From NCBI RefSeq assembly GCF_038039215.1, contig NZ_JBBPCL010000001.1, positions 3,286,001 to 3,350,000 of the forward strand: DNA of 64,000 nt, in the 5' to 3' direction. The translations under genes were made by a program, and so were the position numbers. Source of the stretch: Pseudonocardia sp. T1-2H. GTDB lineage: Bacteria; Actinomycetota; Actinomycetes; Mycobacteriales; Pseudonocardiaceae. Every line of letters begins with the position of its first letter. Position 1 is the first letter of the stretch. The notes beneath the pieces are model-generated. The model ran no database searches and was not told where the DNA came from. It saw only the letters and a program-made list of their open reading frames with translations. Below, in pieces: positions 31,043-39,747 of this stretch.

Positions 31043-32602
31043 ATGACCTCCGGCACCAAGATCTCCTCGGGGAGCGCGGGATACGTCAACCCGCTGCGGG
31101 ACCCCCGGGACAAGCGTCTCCCGCGGATCGCGGGCCCGTGCGGTCTGGTGATATTCGGCGTCACCGGAGACCTGTCGCGGAAGAAGCTGATGCCCGCGAT
31201 CTATGACCTCGCCAACCGCGGGCTGCTGCCGCCGGGCTTCGCGCTCACCGGGTTCGCCCGGCGGGACTGGTCGACCGAGGACTTCGGTCAGATCGTCTAC
31301 GAGGCCGTCCGCGAGCACGCCCGCACGCCCTTCCGGCAGGAGGTCTGGGACCGGCTCGCCGAGGGCTTCCGGTTCGTCGAGGGCAGCTTCGACGACGACG
31401 ACGCGTTCGACCGGCTCGAGGCGACCGTGCGTGACCTGGACCGGGTCCGGGGCACCGGCGGGAACCACGCGTTCTACCTGTCGATCCCGCCGTCGGCGTT
31501 CCCCGTCGTCTGCAAGCAGCTGGCCCGCTCGGGCCTGTCCGCGCAGGACGGCGAGCAGTGGCGCCGGGTGGTGATCGAGAAGCCCTTCGGCCACGACCTC
31601 CAGTCGGCCCGGGAGCTCAACGCGATCGTCGACGACGTCTTCCCCGAGGACTCGGTCTTCCGGATCGACCACTACCTCGGCAAGGAGACCGTCCAGAACG
31701 TGCTGGCGATGCGCTTCGCCAACCAGCTCTTCGAGCCGATCTGGAACTCCCACTACGTGGACCACGTGCAGATCACGATGGCCGAGGACATCGGTCTCGG
31801 CGGGCGCGCCGGCTACTACGACGGCATCGGCGCGGCCCGCGACGTCATCCAGAACCACCTGCTGCAGCTCCTCGCGTTCACCGCGATGGAGGAGCCCACC
31901 TCGTTCTCCTCCGACGAGCTGCGCAGCGAGAAGATCAAGGTCCTCAACGCCACCAGGCTCGTCGGCCCGATCGACGAGACCACCGCCCGCGGCCAGTACA
32001 CCGGCGGCTGGCAGGGCGGCCAGCTCGTCCGCGGGCTCAAGGAGGAGGAGGGCTTCGACCCGAACTCCCGGACCGAGACCTTCGCCGCGATCACCTGCGA
32101 GGTCGAGACGCGCCGCTGGGCCGGGGTGCCGTTCTACCTGCGCACCGGCAAGCGGCTGGGCCGCCGCGTCACCGAGATCGCGGTGATCTTCAAGCGGGCC
32201 CCGCACCTGCCGTTCGACCAGACGATGACCGAGGAGCTGGGACAGAACGCCTTCGTCGTGCGCGTGCAGCCCGACGAGGGCGTCACCATGCGCTTCGGGT
32301 CCAAGGTGCCGGGCAGCCAGATGGAGGTCCGGGACGTCACGATGGACTTCGGCTACGGCACCGCGTTCACCGAGGCGTCCCCCGAGGCCTACGAACGGCT
32401 CATCCTCGACGTGCTGCTCGGCGAGCCGTCCCTGTTCCCGGTGAACGAGGAGGTCGAGCGCTCGTGGGAGATCCTGGACCCAGTGATCGAGCACTGGCAG
32501 GCCGCGGAGGAGGACTCCGCGCCCTACCCCGCCGGCAGCTGGGGCCCGGAGTCCGCCGAGAAGATGCTCGCCCGGACCGGCCGCACGTGGCGCCGGCCCT
32601 GA
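31043..32602 (+). CDS. zwf: Glucose-6-phosphate 1-dehydrogenase
   Basis: 519 residues. The NADP-binding motif is 'FGVTGDLSRKKL' and the active-site signature 'RIDHYLGKETVQN', with the catalytic His inside it. It oxidises glucose-6-P to 6-phosphogluconolactone and makes NADPH. ATG at 31043 is 7 nt after the PGI-like stop, and opcA and pgl follow directly. OpcA is its activator in actinobacteria and cyanobacteria. Confidence 0.96.
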   Translation: MTSGTKISSGSAGYVNPLRDPRDKRLPRIAGPCGLVIFGVTGDLSRKKLMPAIYDLANRGLLPPGFALTGFARRDWSTEDFGQIVYEAVREHARTPFRQEVWDRLAEGFRFVEGSFDDDDAFDRLEATVRDLDRVRGTGGNHAFYLSIPPSAFPVVCKQLARSGLSAQDGEQWRRVVIEKPFGHDLQSARELNAIVDDVFPEDSVFRIDHYLGKETVQNVLAMRFANQLFEPIWNSHYVDHVQITMAEDIGLGGRAGYYDGIGAARDVIQNHLLQLLAFTAMEEPTSFSSDELRSEKIKVLNATRLVGPIDETTARGQYTGGWQGGQLVRGLKEEEGFDPNSRTETFAAITCEVETRRWAGVPFYLRTGKRLGRRVTEIAVIFKRAPHLPFDQTMTEELGQNAFVVRVQPDEGVTMRFGSKVPGSQMEVRDVTMDFGYGTAFTEASPEAYERLILDVLLGEPSLFPVNEEVERSWEILDPVIEHWQAAEEDSAPYPAGSWGPESAEKMLARTGRTWRRP

Positions 32603-32666
32603 TGACCCCGCCCCCGAGGTCCCCGGCCCCGAAGATCCCGTCCCTGCAGACCGACCGGAGCGTTCG

Positions 32667-33611
32667 ATGATCGTCGACCTGCCGTCGAGCAACTCCTCGG
32701 CGGTGAACAAGAAGCTGGTCGAGCTGCGCGAGAGCAACGGCGTGCTGGCCCTGGGCCGGGTGCTGACCCTCGTGGTCGTCACCGATGACGGCCTCTCCAT
32801 CGAGGGTGCGATCGAGGCCGCGAACTCCGCGAGCCGCGAGCACCCGTGCCGGGTGATCGTGCTGGCCCGCGGCGCCCGCAAGGCGGCGCCGCGGATGGAC
32901 GCGCAGATCCGCATCGGCGGTGACGCCGGGGCCAGCGAGGTCATCGTCCTGCGCGGGTACGGCCCCCTCGCGGACCCGGAGCCCGGGGCCGGGATGGTCA
33001 TGCCGCTGCTGCTGCCGGACGCCCCCGTCGTCGCATGGTGGCCGCACGAGGCGCCCGCGGTCCCGTCCGAGGACGCCATCGGCAAGCTCGCCCAGCGCCG
33101 GATCACCGACGCCCTGTCGTCGAAAAACCCGCTCAAGGCGTTCGAGCAGCGCCGCGCCCACCACGTCGCCGGGGACACGGACCTCACGTGGACCCGGCTC
33201 ACCCAGTGGCGCGCGCTGCTGGCTGCGGCCCTGGACTTCCCCCCGCACGAGGACGTCACCGCGGCGCTCGTCGCCGGCGAGGTCGTCTCGCCCTCGACGG
33301 ACCTGCTGGCCGGCTGGCTCGCCACCCGGCTCAACGTGAAGATCAAGCGCTCGCCGTCCACCAGCACGCACGGCATGTCGCTGGTCCGGCTCACCCGCTC
33401 CTCCGGGCCGGTGGAGCTGACCCGCCCGGACGGCAAGATCGCGACCCTCTCGCAGCCCGGCCAGCCGGACCGGATGATCGCGCTGGCCCGCCGCTCGGTG
33501 CCGGACTGCCTGTCCGAGGAGCTGCGCCGGCTCGACCCGGACGAGATCTACGGGGCCGCGCTCGCCGGCGTCGGCGAGATCTCGCGGGGCCGGACGCCGG
33601 TCAAGGTCTGA
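32667..33611 (+). CDS. opcA: OpcA, G6P dehydrogenase assembly/allosteric protein
   Basis: 314 residues, full-length OpcA family, with 'PDAPVVAWWPHEAP' typical of the family. ATG at 32667 with GGAG upstream. Directly downstream of zwf. The family protein binds and activates Zwf. Confidence 0.93.
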   Translation: MIVDLPSSNSSAVNKKLVELRESNGVLALGRVLTLVVVTDDGLSIEGAIEAANSASREHPCRVIVLARGARKAAPRMDAQIRIGGDAGASEVIVLRGYGPLADPEPGAGMVMPLLLPDAPVVAWWPHEAPAVPSEDAIGKLAQRRITDALSSKNPLKAFEQRRAHHVAGDTDLTWTRLTQWRALLAAALDFPPHEDVTAALVAGEVVSPSTDLLAGWLATRLNVKIKRSPSTSTHGMSLVRLTRSSGPVELTRPDGKIATLSQPGQPDRMIALARRSVPDCLSEELRRLDPDEIYGAALAGVGEISRGRTPVKV

Positions 33612-33628
33612 AGCCGAAGGACGACACG

Positions 33629-34426
33629 ATGACAGCAGGAGAGCAGATGACGCAGCCGGACATCGCGATCCACACCGACAAGGACGTGCTCGCGGCCGCG
33701 GCGGCCGCCCGCCTCGTCACGCGCCTGGTGGATCTGCAGTCCTCCGGGAACGTGCCGAAGCTGGTGCTGACCGGCGGCGGGGTCGGCATCGCCATGCTCG
33801 AGCAGCTGCGCCGCTCCCCCGCGCGGGACGCCGTGGACTGGGCGCGGATCGAGTTCTACTGGGGCGACGAGCGGTTCCTCCCGCCCGGGGACCCGGAGCG
33901 CAACGAGACCCAGGCCCGCGAGGCGCTGCTCGACCACGTCGGCGTCGACCCGTCGCTGGTGTACCCGATGGGGGCGGACGTCGGCACGGGGCCGTCCGGC
34001 GCGGACGAGGCGGCCGCGGAGTACGCGGACCTGCTCAGGCGCAAGGCCCGGCCCGAGGACCACGCCCCCGTCCCGATGTTCGACATCTCGCTGGTCGGGA
34101 TGGGCGGCGAGGGACACACGCTGTCGATCTTCCCTGAGTCGCCCGCGGTGTACGAGACCGAGCGGACCGTCGTCGCCGTCCACAACTGCCCGAAGCCGCC
34201 GCCCACCCGGGTGACGCTGACGCTGCCGGCGCTGCGGAACTCCGCGGAGGTCTGGATCGTCACGGCCGGCGAGGAGAAGGCCGCGGCGGTGGCGATGGCG
34301 CTCGGCGGGGCCGGGGAGGTCGCGATCCCGGTGGCCGGCGCCCGGGGCCGCCGCCGGACCCGTTGGCTGTTGGACCGGGCCGCCGCGTCCAAGCTCCCCC
34401 GCGATCTCGTCCCGTCCATCGGCTGA
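33629..34426 (+). CDS. pgl: 6-phosphogluconolactonase
   Basis: About 265 residues (DevB/Pgl family). Signatures are 'FYWGDERFLPPGDPERNE' and 'VGMGGEGHTLSIFPESP'. It hydrolyses 6-phosphogluconolactone after Zwf. The start is either ATG 33629 (GAAGGA upstream) or ATG 33647 (AGGAG upstream). Last gene of the oxidative pentose phosphate block. Confidence 0.93.
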   Translation: MTAGEQMTQPDIAIHTDKDVLAAAAAARLVTRLVDLQSSGNVPKLVLTGGGVGIAMLEQLRRSPARDAVDWARIEFYWGDERFLPPGDPERNETQAREALLDHVGVDPSLVYPMGADVGTGPSGADEAAAEYADLLRRKARPEDHAPVPMFDISLVGMGGEGHTLSIFPESPAVYETERTVVAVHNCPKPPPTRVTLTLPALRNSAEVWIVTAGEEKAAAVAMALGGAGEVAIPVAGARGRRRTRWLLDRAAASKLPRDLVPSIG

Positions 34427-34442
34427 CCGGCGCGGGCGCTCG

Positions 34443-34850
34443 ATGTACCTGATCGTCGACGGCGCGAACGTCATGGGGTCGCGCCCCGACGGCTGGTGGC
34501 GGGACCGCGCCGGGGCCGCCTCGCGGCTGGCGGAGCAGCTGGCCGGGGCGCTGGGCCGGGGCGAGCTCCACGAGCTCTTCGCCGGGCACCCCGGCGCGTC
34601 CCGGGTCGTGCTCGTGCTGGAGGGCAAGGCGCGGCGGGCGACACCGCCCGCCGACCCGCCCGACGGGTTCGAGATCCTGCTCGCGCCCGCCGACGGGGAC
34701 TCCGCGATCGTCGAGCTGGCCCAGGACCTGGTCTCCCGGGGCGAGGACGTCCTCGTCGTCACGGCGGACCGGGAGCTGACCCGGCGGCTGCACGCCGTCG
34801 GAGCGCGGACCATCCGCCCCGGGCGGCTGCTGAAGCTCCTCCAGGAGTAG
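34443..34850 (+). CDS. NYN/PIN-like domain protein (YacP-like)
   Basis: 135 residues. It starts 'MYLIVDGANVMGSRPDGWW' and has acidic residues in 'PADGDSAIVELAQDLV' and 'LVVTADRELTRRL', the Asp pattern of NYN/PIN nucleases. Probably an RNA-processing enzyme, but no target is evident. Only 16 nt after pgl, so possibly co-transcribed. Confidence 0.8.
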   Translation: MYLIVDGANVMGSRPDGWWRDRAGAASRLAEQLAGALGRGELHELFAGHPGASRVVLVLEGKARRATPPADPPDGFEILLAPADGDSAIVELAQDLVSRGEDVLVVTADRELTRRLHAVGARTIRPGRLLKLLQE

Positions 34851-34871
34851 GGCCGAGTCGTTCAGCGCCTC

Positions 34872-35363
34872 CTAACGCCGCTTGCGGGCCGCCGCGGCCG
34901 CGCTCGCCCCGACCGCGCTCGCGACCACCGACCGGCGCGGCAGCGGGCTCGAGTAGACGACACTCGTCGTCACCCCGCCCAGCCCCGAGATCCGGCCGGC
35001 GACCTCCTCCAGGTGCCGCATCGAGCGTGCCCGGACCGTCAGCACGAAGCAGTCCTCGCCCGTCACGTGGTGCGCCTCGGTGATCTCCGGTGTCGTCCCG
35101 AGCAGGTCCCGGAAGGGGCCGTAGTTGCCGCTCGGGTACCGCAGCCGCACCATCGCCATGATCGCGAGCCCGAGCTTCTCCGGGTCGATCTCGCAGGAGT
35201 ACCCGGTGATCACCCCGGTGTCCTCCAGCCGGCGGACCCGTTCGGTCACCGCACTCGGTGAGAGCCCGACCGCCCGGCCTAGGTCCGCGTAGCTGGCCCG
35301 GCCGTCCCGCTGCAGGGCTTCCAGGAGGCGCCAGTCCGTATCGTCCAGGGTTTCCACGGCCAT
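34872..35363 (-). CDS. Lrp/AsnC-family transcriptional regulator
   Basis: 163 residues. The N-terminal HTH is 'ASYADLGRAVGLSPSAVTER' and the C-terminal ligand-binding domain is of RAM type ('VTGEDCFVLTVRARSM'). The tail is Ala/Lys/Arg-rich. It is leaderless: TAATGT, 6 nt, ATG. Ligand probably an amino acid; targets unknown. Divergent from the PhnB-like gene. Confidence 0.9.
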   Translation of the reverse strand: MAVETLDDTDWRLLEALQRDGRASYADLGRAVGLSPSAVTERVRRLEDTGVITGYSCEIDPEKLGLAIMAMVRLRYPSGNYGPFRDLLGTTPEITEAHHVTGEDCFVLTVRARSMRHLEEVAGRISGLGGVTTSVVYSSPLPRRSVVASAVGASAAAAARKRR

Positions 35364-35369
35364 ATCGGC

Positions 35370-35375
35370 ACATTA
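35370..35375 (-). promoter_or_regulatory. -10 box, leaderless start of asnC-type gene
   Basis: TAATGT (minus strand), 6 nt, ATG at 35363. Close to the consensus TATAAT/TAnnnT. Confidence 0.65.
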
Positions 35376-35468
35376 CCGCGTAATCCACCAGTACCGAGTC
35401 GTGATCGATGAGTCGCCGGACGCTGCGCGGTCTCACCGGTACAAGCGCCGACCATCCGAGGAGTCACC

Positions 35469-35945
35469 GTGAAGCAGATCAGCCCCTGTCTCTGGTTCGA
35501 CGGCCAGGCCGAGCAGGCAGCCGAGTTCTACACCTCCGTCTTCCCGGACTCGAAGATCATCGACGTCCAGCGGTACGGCCCCAACACGCCCGGCGCGGAG
35601 GGCGAGGTCATGCTCGTCCGCTTCGAACTGCTGGGCCGGGAGTACGGCGCGCTCAACGGCGGGCCGCAGTTCCCGCACAGCGAGGCCGTCTCGTTCGTCG
35701 TCCCCTGCGAGACGACCCAGGAGATCGACACCTACTGGGACGCGCTGGTCGACGGCGGCGAGCCCGGCCCGTGCGGCTGGCTGAAGGACCGGTTCGGCGT
35801 GTCCTGGCAGATCGTGTCGCTCGAGGCCGAGGCCTGGATGACCGACCCGGACCAGGAGAGGGCCCAGCGTGTCGTCCAGGTGATGCTCGCCGGCTTCGGG
35901 AAGCCGGACGTCGAGGCCCAGCGGAAGGCGTACGAGGGCGGCTGA
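35469..35945 (+). CDS. VOC/PhnB-like (3-dmu-9_3-mt) family protein
   Basis: 158 residues, PF06983 type: 'ISPCLWFDGQAEQAAEFYTS' at the start and 'DRFGVSWQIV' near the end, as in PhnB-like proteins. GTG at 35469 with GAGGAG upstream. The family's enzymatic role is generally unknown. Probably a homodimer of paired beta-alpha-beta modules. Confidence 0.87.
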   Translation: MKQISPCLWFDGQAEQAAEFYTSVFPDSKIIDVQRYGPNTPGAEGEVMLVRFELLGREYGALNGGPQFPHSEAVSFVVPCETTQEIDTYWDALVDGGEPGPCGWLKDRFGVSWQIVSLEAEAWMTDPDQERAQRVVQVMLAGFGKPDVEAQRKAYEGG

Positions 35946-35986
35946 CCCCGCACCGGGCGCGCCGGGGCTCCCCGACGCCCGGCGCC

Positions 35987-35992
35987 TAGGGT
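35987..35992 (+). promoter_or_regulatory. -10 box, leaderless start of purT
   Basis: TAGGGT, 6 nt, ATG at 35999. Same hexamer and spacing as the SDR gene. Confidence 0.65.
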
Positions 35993-35998
35993 GACCGT

Positions 35999-37184
35999 AT
36001 GCGAATCGGTACGCCGCTGAGCCCGTCCGCGACCCGCGTCATGCTGCTCGGCTCCGGGGAAGCTCGGCAAAGAGGTCGTGATCGCCCTGCAGCGCCTCGG
36101 CGTCGAGGTGATCGCCGTCGACCGCTATCCGGACGCCCCCGGGCACCAGGTCGCGCACCGCTCGCACGTGATCGACATGACGGACCCGGCCGCGCTCACG
36201 GCGCTGATCGAGCAGGAGCGCCCGCACTACGTCATCCCCGAGATCGAGGCGATCGCCACGGACGCCCTCGCCGCGATCGAGGAGAACGGGGTCGCCACCG
36301 TCATCCCGACGGCCCGCGCGACGCGGCTGACGATGGACCGCGAGGGAATCCGGCGGCTGGCGGCCGAGGAACTCGGCCTGCCGACCTCGCCGTACGCCTT
36401 CGCCGACTCCCTCGACGAGGTGCGCGCGGCCGTCGACGGCGGCATCGGGTACCCGTGCGTGATCAAGCCGGTGATGTCCTCGTCGGGCAAGGGGCAGAGC
36501 GTCCTGCGCTCGGCCGACGACCTCGGCCCCGCCTGGGAGTACGCGAGGGCCGGCGGCCGGGTCGCGACGACCCGGGTGATCGTCGAGGGCCTCGTGGACT
36601 TCGACTACGAGATCACCCAGCTCACGGTGCGGGGCGTGGACGGGACGTGGTTCTGCGCGCCGATCGGGCACATCCAGGAGCACGGGGACTACGTCGAGTC
36701 CTGGCAGCCGCAGCCGATGTCGGCCGCCGCGATCGACGGTGCCAGGGACGTGGCGGGCCGGATCACCGAGGCCCTCGGCGGGCGGGGAATCTTCGGTGTC
36801 GAGCTGTTCGTGAAGGGCGACGACGTGCTGTTCTCCGAGGTCTCGCCGCGGCCGCACGACACCGGGCTGGTCACCCTGGCCACGCAGCGGCTCTCCGAGT
36901 TCGAGCTGCACGCCCGCGCGGTGCTGGGCCTCCCCGTCGACGTGACGCTGCGCTCGCCCGGCGCCTCCGCGGTGATCTACGGCGGCACGGACGCGAAGGC
37001 GATCAGCTTCGAGGGTCTCGAGCTCGCCCTCGCCGTACCGGGCACGGACCTGCGGCTCTTCGGCAAGCCCGAGAGCTTCAAGAGGCGGCGGATGGGCGTG
37101 GTGGTCGCGGTCGCGGACGACGTCGAGACCGCCCGGACGCGCGCGAAGGGAGCCGCAGAGCTCGTGCGTCCCGTCGCCGAATGA
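35999..37184 (+). CDS. purT: Formate-dependent GAR formyltransferase PurT (frameshift near 36059)
   Basis: About 395 residues, ATP-grasp fold. The N-terminal '[10 protein letters not shown]' and the continuation '[20 protein letters not shown]' are separated by an extra A in GAAGCTC (36059-36065); GAGCTC restores the frame. ATP-grasp residues follow ('[15 protein letters not shown]', '[15 protein letters not shown]'). It makes formyl-GAR from formate, GAR and ATP, a folate-independent alternative to PurN. Confidence 0.9.
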
Positions 37185-37201
37185 GGAAGAATGCCGAGGA
37201 A

Positions 37202-37231
37202 TCCACGGCTGATCTGCTGAATTGCCGTGGA
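37202..37231 (+). terminator. Candidate purT terminator hairpin
   Basis: TCCACGGC and GCCGTGGA form a perfect 8 bp stem around a 14 nt AT-richer loop, 17 nt after the purT stop. There is no U-tract. Confidence 0.5.
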
Positions 37232-37274
37232 ACCCTACTTCCGGACGGGGCGCGGTCCGCCTGACGTCCGGATC

Positions 37275-37505
37275 ATGACGTCACCGGTCCTGGCCACGCC
37301 GCCCGCCTCCCCCGCGGACGCCGCCGCGTTCTTGGCTGCGACGGCGCCACGCGGGGGTGCGCTCGTGCTCGCCCGCGCGGGCTTCCGGGTGCAGGAGATG
37401 CTCGGCGGGATCGAGTACCGGATCCGCGCGGGCCTCGCGGTGGAGACCGCGGCGGGGCGGATCGAGCAGGAGCCAGACCCGCTCACCACTCCCTGCGGGT
37501 GCTGA
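37275..37505 (+). CDS. Hypothetical small protein
   Basis: 76 residues starting 'MTSPVLATPPASPADAAAFL' and ending in a CGC motif. I do not recognise it. No clear ribosome site or -10 box precedes the ATG. It ends 5 nt before the convergent UPF0104 stop and fills an otherwise empty gap. It could be a real small ORF or a chance frame. Confidence 0.35.
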   Translation: MTSPVLATPPASPADAAAFLAATAPRGGALVLARAGFRVQEMLGGIEYRIRAGLAVETAAGRIEQEPDPLTTPCGC

Positions 37506-37510
37506 GCGGC

Positions 37511-38614
37511 TCAGAGCGTCCCGGCGAGCGGTTCGGGCGCGTGCCGGTGCCGGTGGGGCGGGGCGAGATGGATCTGCGCCGCGTAGACGACCCACCCGAC
37601 GACCGACAGGCCGAGCCAGGTGATCATGCGGTAGAGCAGCACGGTCGCCGCCGCGGGCGCGGCCGGCGCGCCCGCCGCCAGCAGGACGCCGAGCAGCCCG
37701 GTCTCGGCGAGGCCCGCGCCGCCGGGCAGGACCTGCAGCGCGATGCTGACCTGCACCGCGAGGAAGCCCAGGGCGAGTGCGGTCCAGTGCGCCGGCAGCC
37801 CGACGGCCGTCGAGCAGGCAACGAGGGTCAGGAAGTCCGCCGCCCAGCTCAGCAGCGAGAGCACCACCAGCCCGGCCCACTGGCGGGACGTGGGGTGCAG
37901 CAGTCCGATCCGGGCGGCGAGGCGGGCCGCCGTCCCGTCCGGGTCCGACGCCCACACGCCGCGGCAGCCCCGGCACAGCCACGGCAGGTGCCTGCCGATG
38001 TGGACCAGGACGACCAGGAACCGCCGGAGGACCGCGGGGTGCGTGACCACCGCCCAGGCCCCCGCGGCGCCCAAGGCGATCGCCGCCGCGACGACGACCG
38101 CCAACCACAGCGGCAGCCAGCCGGCCGCGCCCAGTGCGAGCACGCCGAGGACCAGCAGGAGGATCGAGGCGAGCGCGCCGGGCAGGAACACCGACCAGGA
38201 CGCGAGGGCGGCGTCGACGCCCCGCCGACGGAGGCGGGAGATCGCGTAGGCGAGGGCGCCGGCGCCTCCCACGACCGGCACCGTGTTCGAGATCGCGTTC
38301 TCGGCGAAGGTGATCGCCTGCACGGTCCGCGCGGGCACGGCGGCCCCGCCCGCCTCCAGCACCCGGCGGTGCATCTCGCCGTACAGGACCAGCGCCGCCA
38401 TGGCGAGCACGACGGCGAGCAGCAGCCGACCCGGCCGCACCTGCGCGAGCACCTCGTCGGCGTCCCGCACCGCGCGCACCAGCTCGGGCATCTGCCAGCC
38501 GATGTAGGCGAGCGCAGCCAGGACGAGCGCCCAGTGCACCAGGGTCTTCCAGTGCCGGGCCGGCCACGCCGCGGCGGCCCGCAGCCCGTTCCGGGGTGCC
38601 GCTCCGTCCGCCAT
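37511..38614 (-). CDS. UPF0104 / lysylphosphatidylglycerol synthase-like membrane protein
   Basis: 367 residues, seven to eight hydrophobic helices, of the PF03706 type (flippase half of MprF-like proteins), with 'NAISNTVPVVGGAGALAY' and 'VLPGGAGLAETGLLGVL' as typical glycine-rich loops. There is no C-terminal aminoacyl-transferase domain. ATG at 38614 is preceded by GGGGGT. Probably moves or modifies a lipid in the cytoplasmic membrane; substrate unknown. Confidence 0.83.
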   Translation of the reverse strand: MADGAAPRNGLRAAAAWPARHWKTLVHWALVLAALAYIGWQMPELVRAVRDADEVLAQVRPGRLLLAVVLAMAALVLYGEMHRRVLEAGGAAVPARTVQAITFAENAISNTVPVVGGAGALAYAISRLRRRGVDAALASWSVFLPGALASILLLVLGVLALGAAGWLPLWLAVVVAAAIALGAAGAWAVVTHPAVLRRFLVVLVHIGRHLPWLCRGCRGVWASDPDGTAARLAARIGLLHPTSRQWAGLVVLSLLSWAADFLTLVACSTAVGLPAHWTALALGFLAVQVSIALQVLPGGAGLAETGLLGVLLAAGAPAAPAAATVLLYRMITWLGLSVVGWVVYAAQIHLAPPHRHRHAPEPLAGTL

Positions 38615-38733
38615 TCCGACCCCCACGCCTCCCGCCGGATGGGACGAGGCTAACCCGGGCGAGGGCGGCCGTCCCGGCCGCTGCGCCCTGCTCCTCCGGC
38701 AGGCGCGGGGAGGTGGGGTGGAGGCAACCCGGC

Positions 38734-38779
38734 GACGCTCGAGTGGCTCGAGCGTCACCCACCGCTGCTCGAGCCACTC
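38734..38779. repeat. Nested, mutually exclusive inverted repeats
   Basis: GACGCTCGAG-TGG-CTCGAGCGTC (38734-38756) is a perfect 10 bp inverted repeat. It overlaps a second perfect 13 bp pair: GAGTGGCTCGAGC (38741-38753) and GCTCGAGCCACTC (38767-38779). The middle arm can pair with only one of the other two at a time. Confidence 0.8.
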
Positions 38780-38895
38780 ACGCGCCGGTCGGGAGTGGGG
38801 AGGCGGGCGTCGGGCCTCCGCCGGCTGCCCCCGCCTATGCGCCGCCGTCCGCAGGCGGCGACCACGGCGGATGGCCCAACTCGGGCGCCGTCTTC

Positions 38896-38924
38896 TTGAC
38901 CGGCCGCGCCGGCAGGTTTACGAC
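38896..38924 (+). promoter_or_regulatory. Promoter of membrane protein-P450 operon
   Basis: TTGACC (38896-38901), 17 nt, TACGAC (38919-38924). A 14 bp direct repeat, TGACCGGCCGCGCC, overlaps the -35 and recurs 30 bp downstream, just past the -10, as operator repeats often do. Confidence 0.55.
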
Positions 38925-38979
38925 GGTGACCGGCCGCGCCGCCTCGCGCCCCGGCTTGGCGGCGGCCCCTGGAGAAGCG

Positions 38980-39747
38980 ATGCCGCTCCCGGTACGCCCG
39001 CCCGGCCTGCCCGGCCCCGAACCGATCGACCGGACCGCCCCGGCGGCCGGGGGCGCCGCGCGGCCCGGAGCCGAGGAGAGGACCAGCACCGCCCGCGCGT
39101 ACGCCCGGGCCGCCGGCCTGTCCGGCGTCGTGTTCGCGGTCCTGTTCGCCGTGGCGCTCGTACTCGTCCGGCAGGCACCGCGGCTCGGCGACCCGGACGC
39201 CGTCTACGCGGCGTACTACGCCTCGGACAGCCGGAACCTGCTGGTCACCCTCGGCCTGTACGTCGTGCCGTTCGCCGGGATCGCGTGCCTGTGGCACATG
39301 ATCGCGACCCGGACGCTGCTCCAGGTCCTGGCCCCGGCCTCGTGGTCCCGGATCCCGCACTGGCTGCAGCTCGCCTCGGGGATCCTCTTCGTCGGCATGC
39401 TCTTCGTGGGAACCGCGGCGGTCGGCGGGGTCGCCCTGCTGACCCGCTTCTCGGACTCCCCGCCACCGTCGCCGGAGATCGCCCGCGCGCTGGCGGCGGT
39501 CGGTTACGCGATGGTGTTCGTCTACGGCGTCCGGGCCGCGGGCATGTACATGATCGCGACGACCGGGCTCGCCCGGACCGTCGGCCTGCTGTCCGGGCCC
39601 GCGGCCGCCGTCAGTTATCTCGTGGCGGCGTTCCTCCTGGTCAGCACGACCTTCCATCCGGCGATCCTGCTGGTGTTCCCGGCGTGGGTGCTCGTGCTGA
39701 GCATCGTGCTGCTGGTGCGCCGGCCTACGGGGGCGAAAACGACATGA
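38980..39747 (+). CDS. Multi-pass membrane protein (DUF4386-like)
   Basis: 255 residues, about six hydrophobic segments; the family assignment is tentative. ATG at 38980 has GGAGAAGCG upstream. Its stop overlaps the P450 start (ATGA), so the two are translated together. A partner for substrate supply or localisation of the P450 is possible but only by position. Confidence 0.7.
   Translation: MPLPVRPPGLPGPEPIDRTAPAAGGAARPGAEERTSTARAYARAAGLSGVVFAVLFAVALVLVRQAPRLGDPDAVYAAYYASDSRNLLVTLGLYVVPFAGIACLWHMIATRTLLQVLAPASWSRIPHWLQLASGILFVGMLFVGTAAVGGVALLTRFSDSPPPSPEIARALAAVGYAMVFVYGVRAAGMYMIATTGLARTVGLLSGPAAAVSYLVAAFLLVSTTFHPAILLVFPAWVLVLSIVLLVRRPTGAKTT

Larger units (their letters stand above)
38615..38979. 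other. Divergent intergenic region before P450 operon
   Basis: 365 bp between the UPF0104 and membrane-protein starts. Contains nested inverted repeats (38734-38779), a TTGACC/TACGAC promoter (38896-38924) and a 14 bp direct repeat (38897-38910, 38927-38940). No further gene is apparent. Confidence 0.6.
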
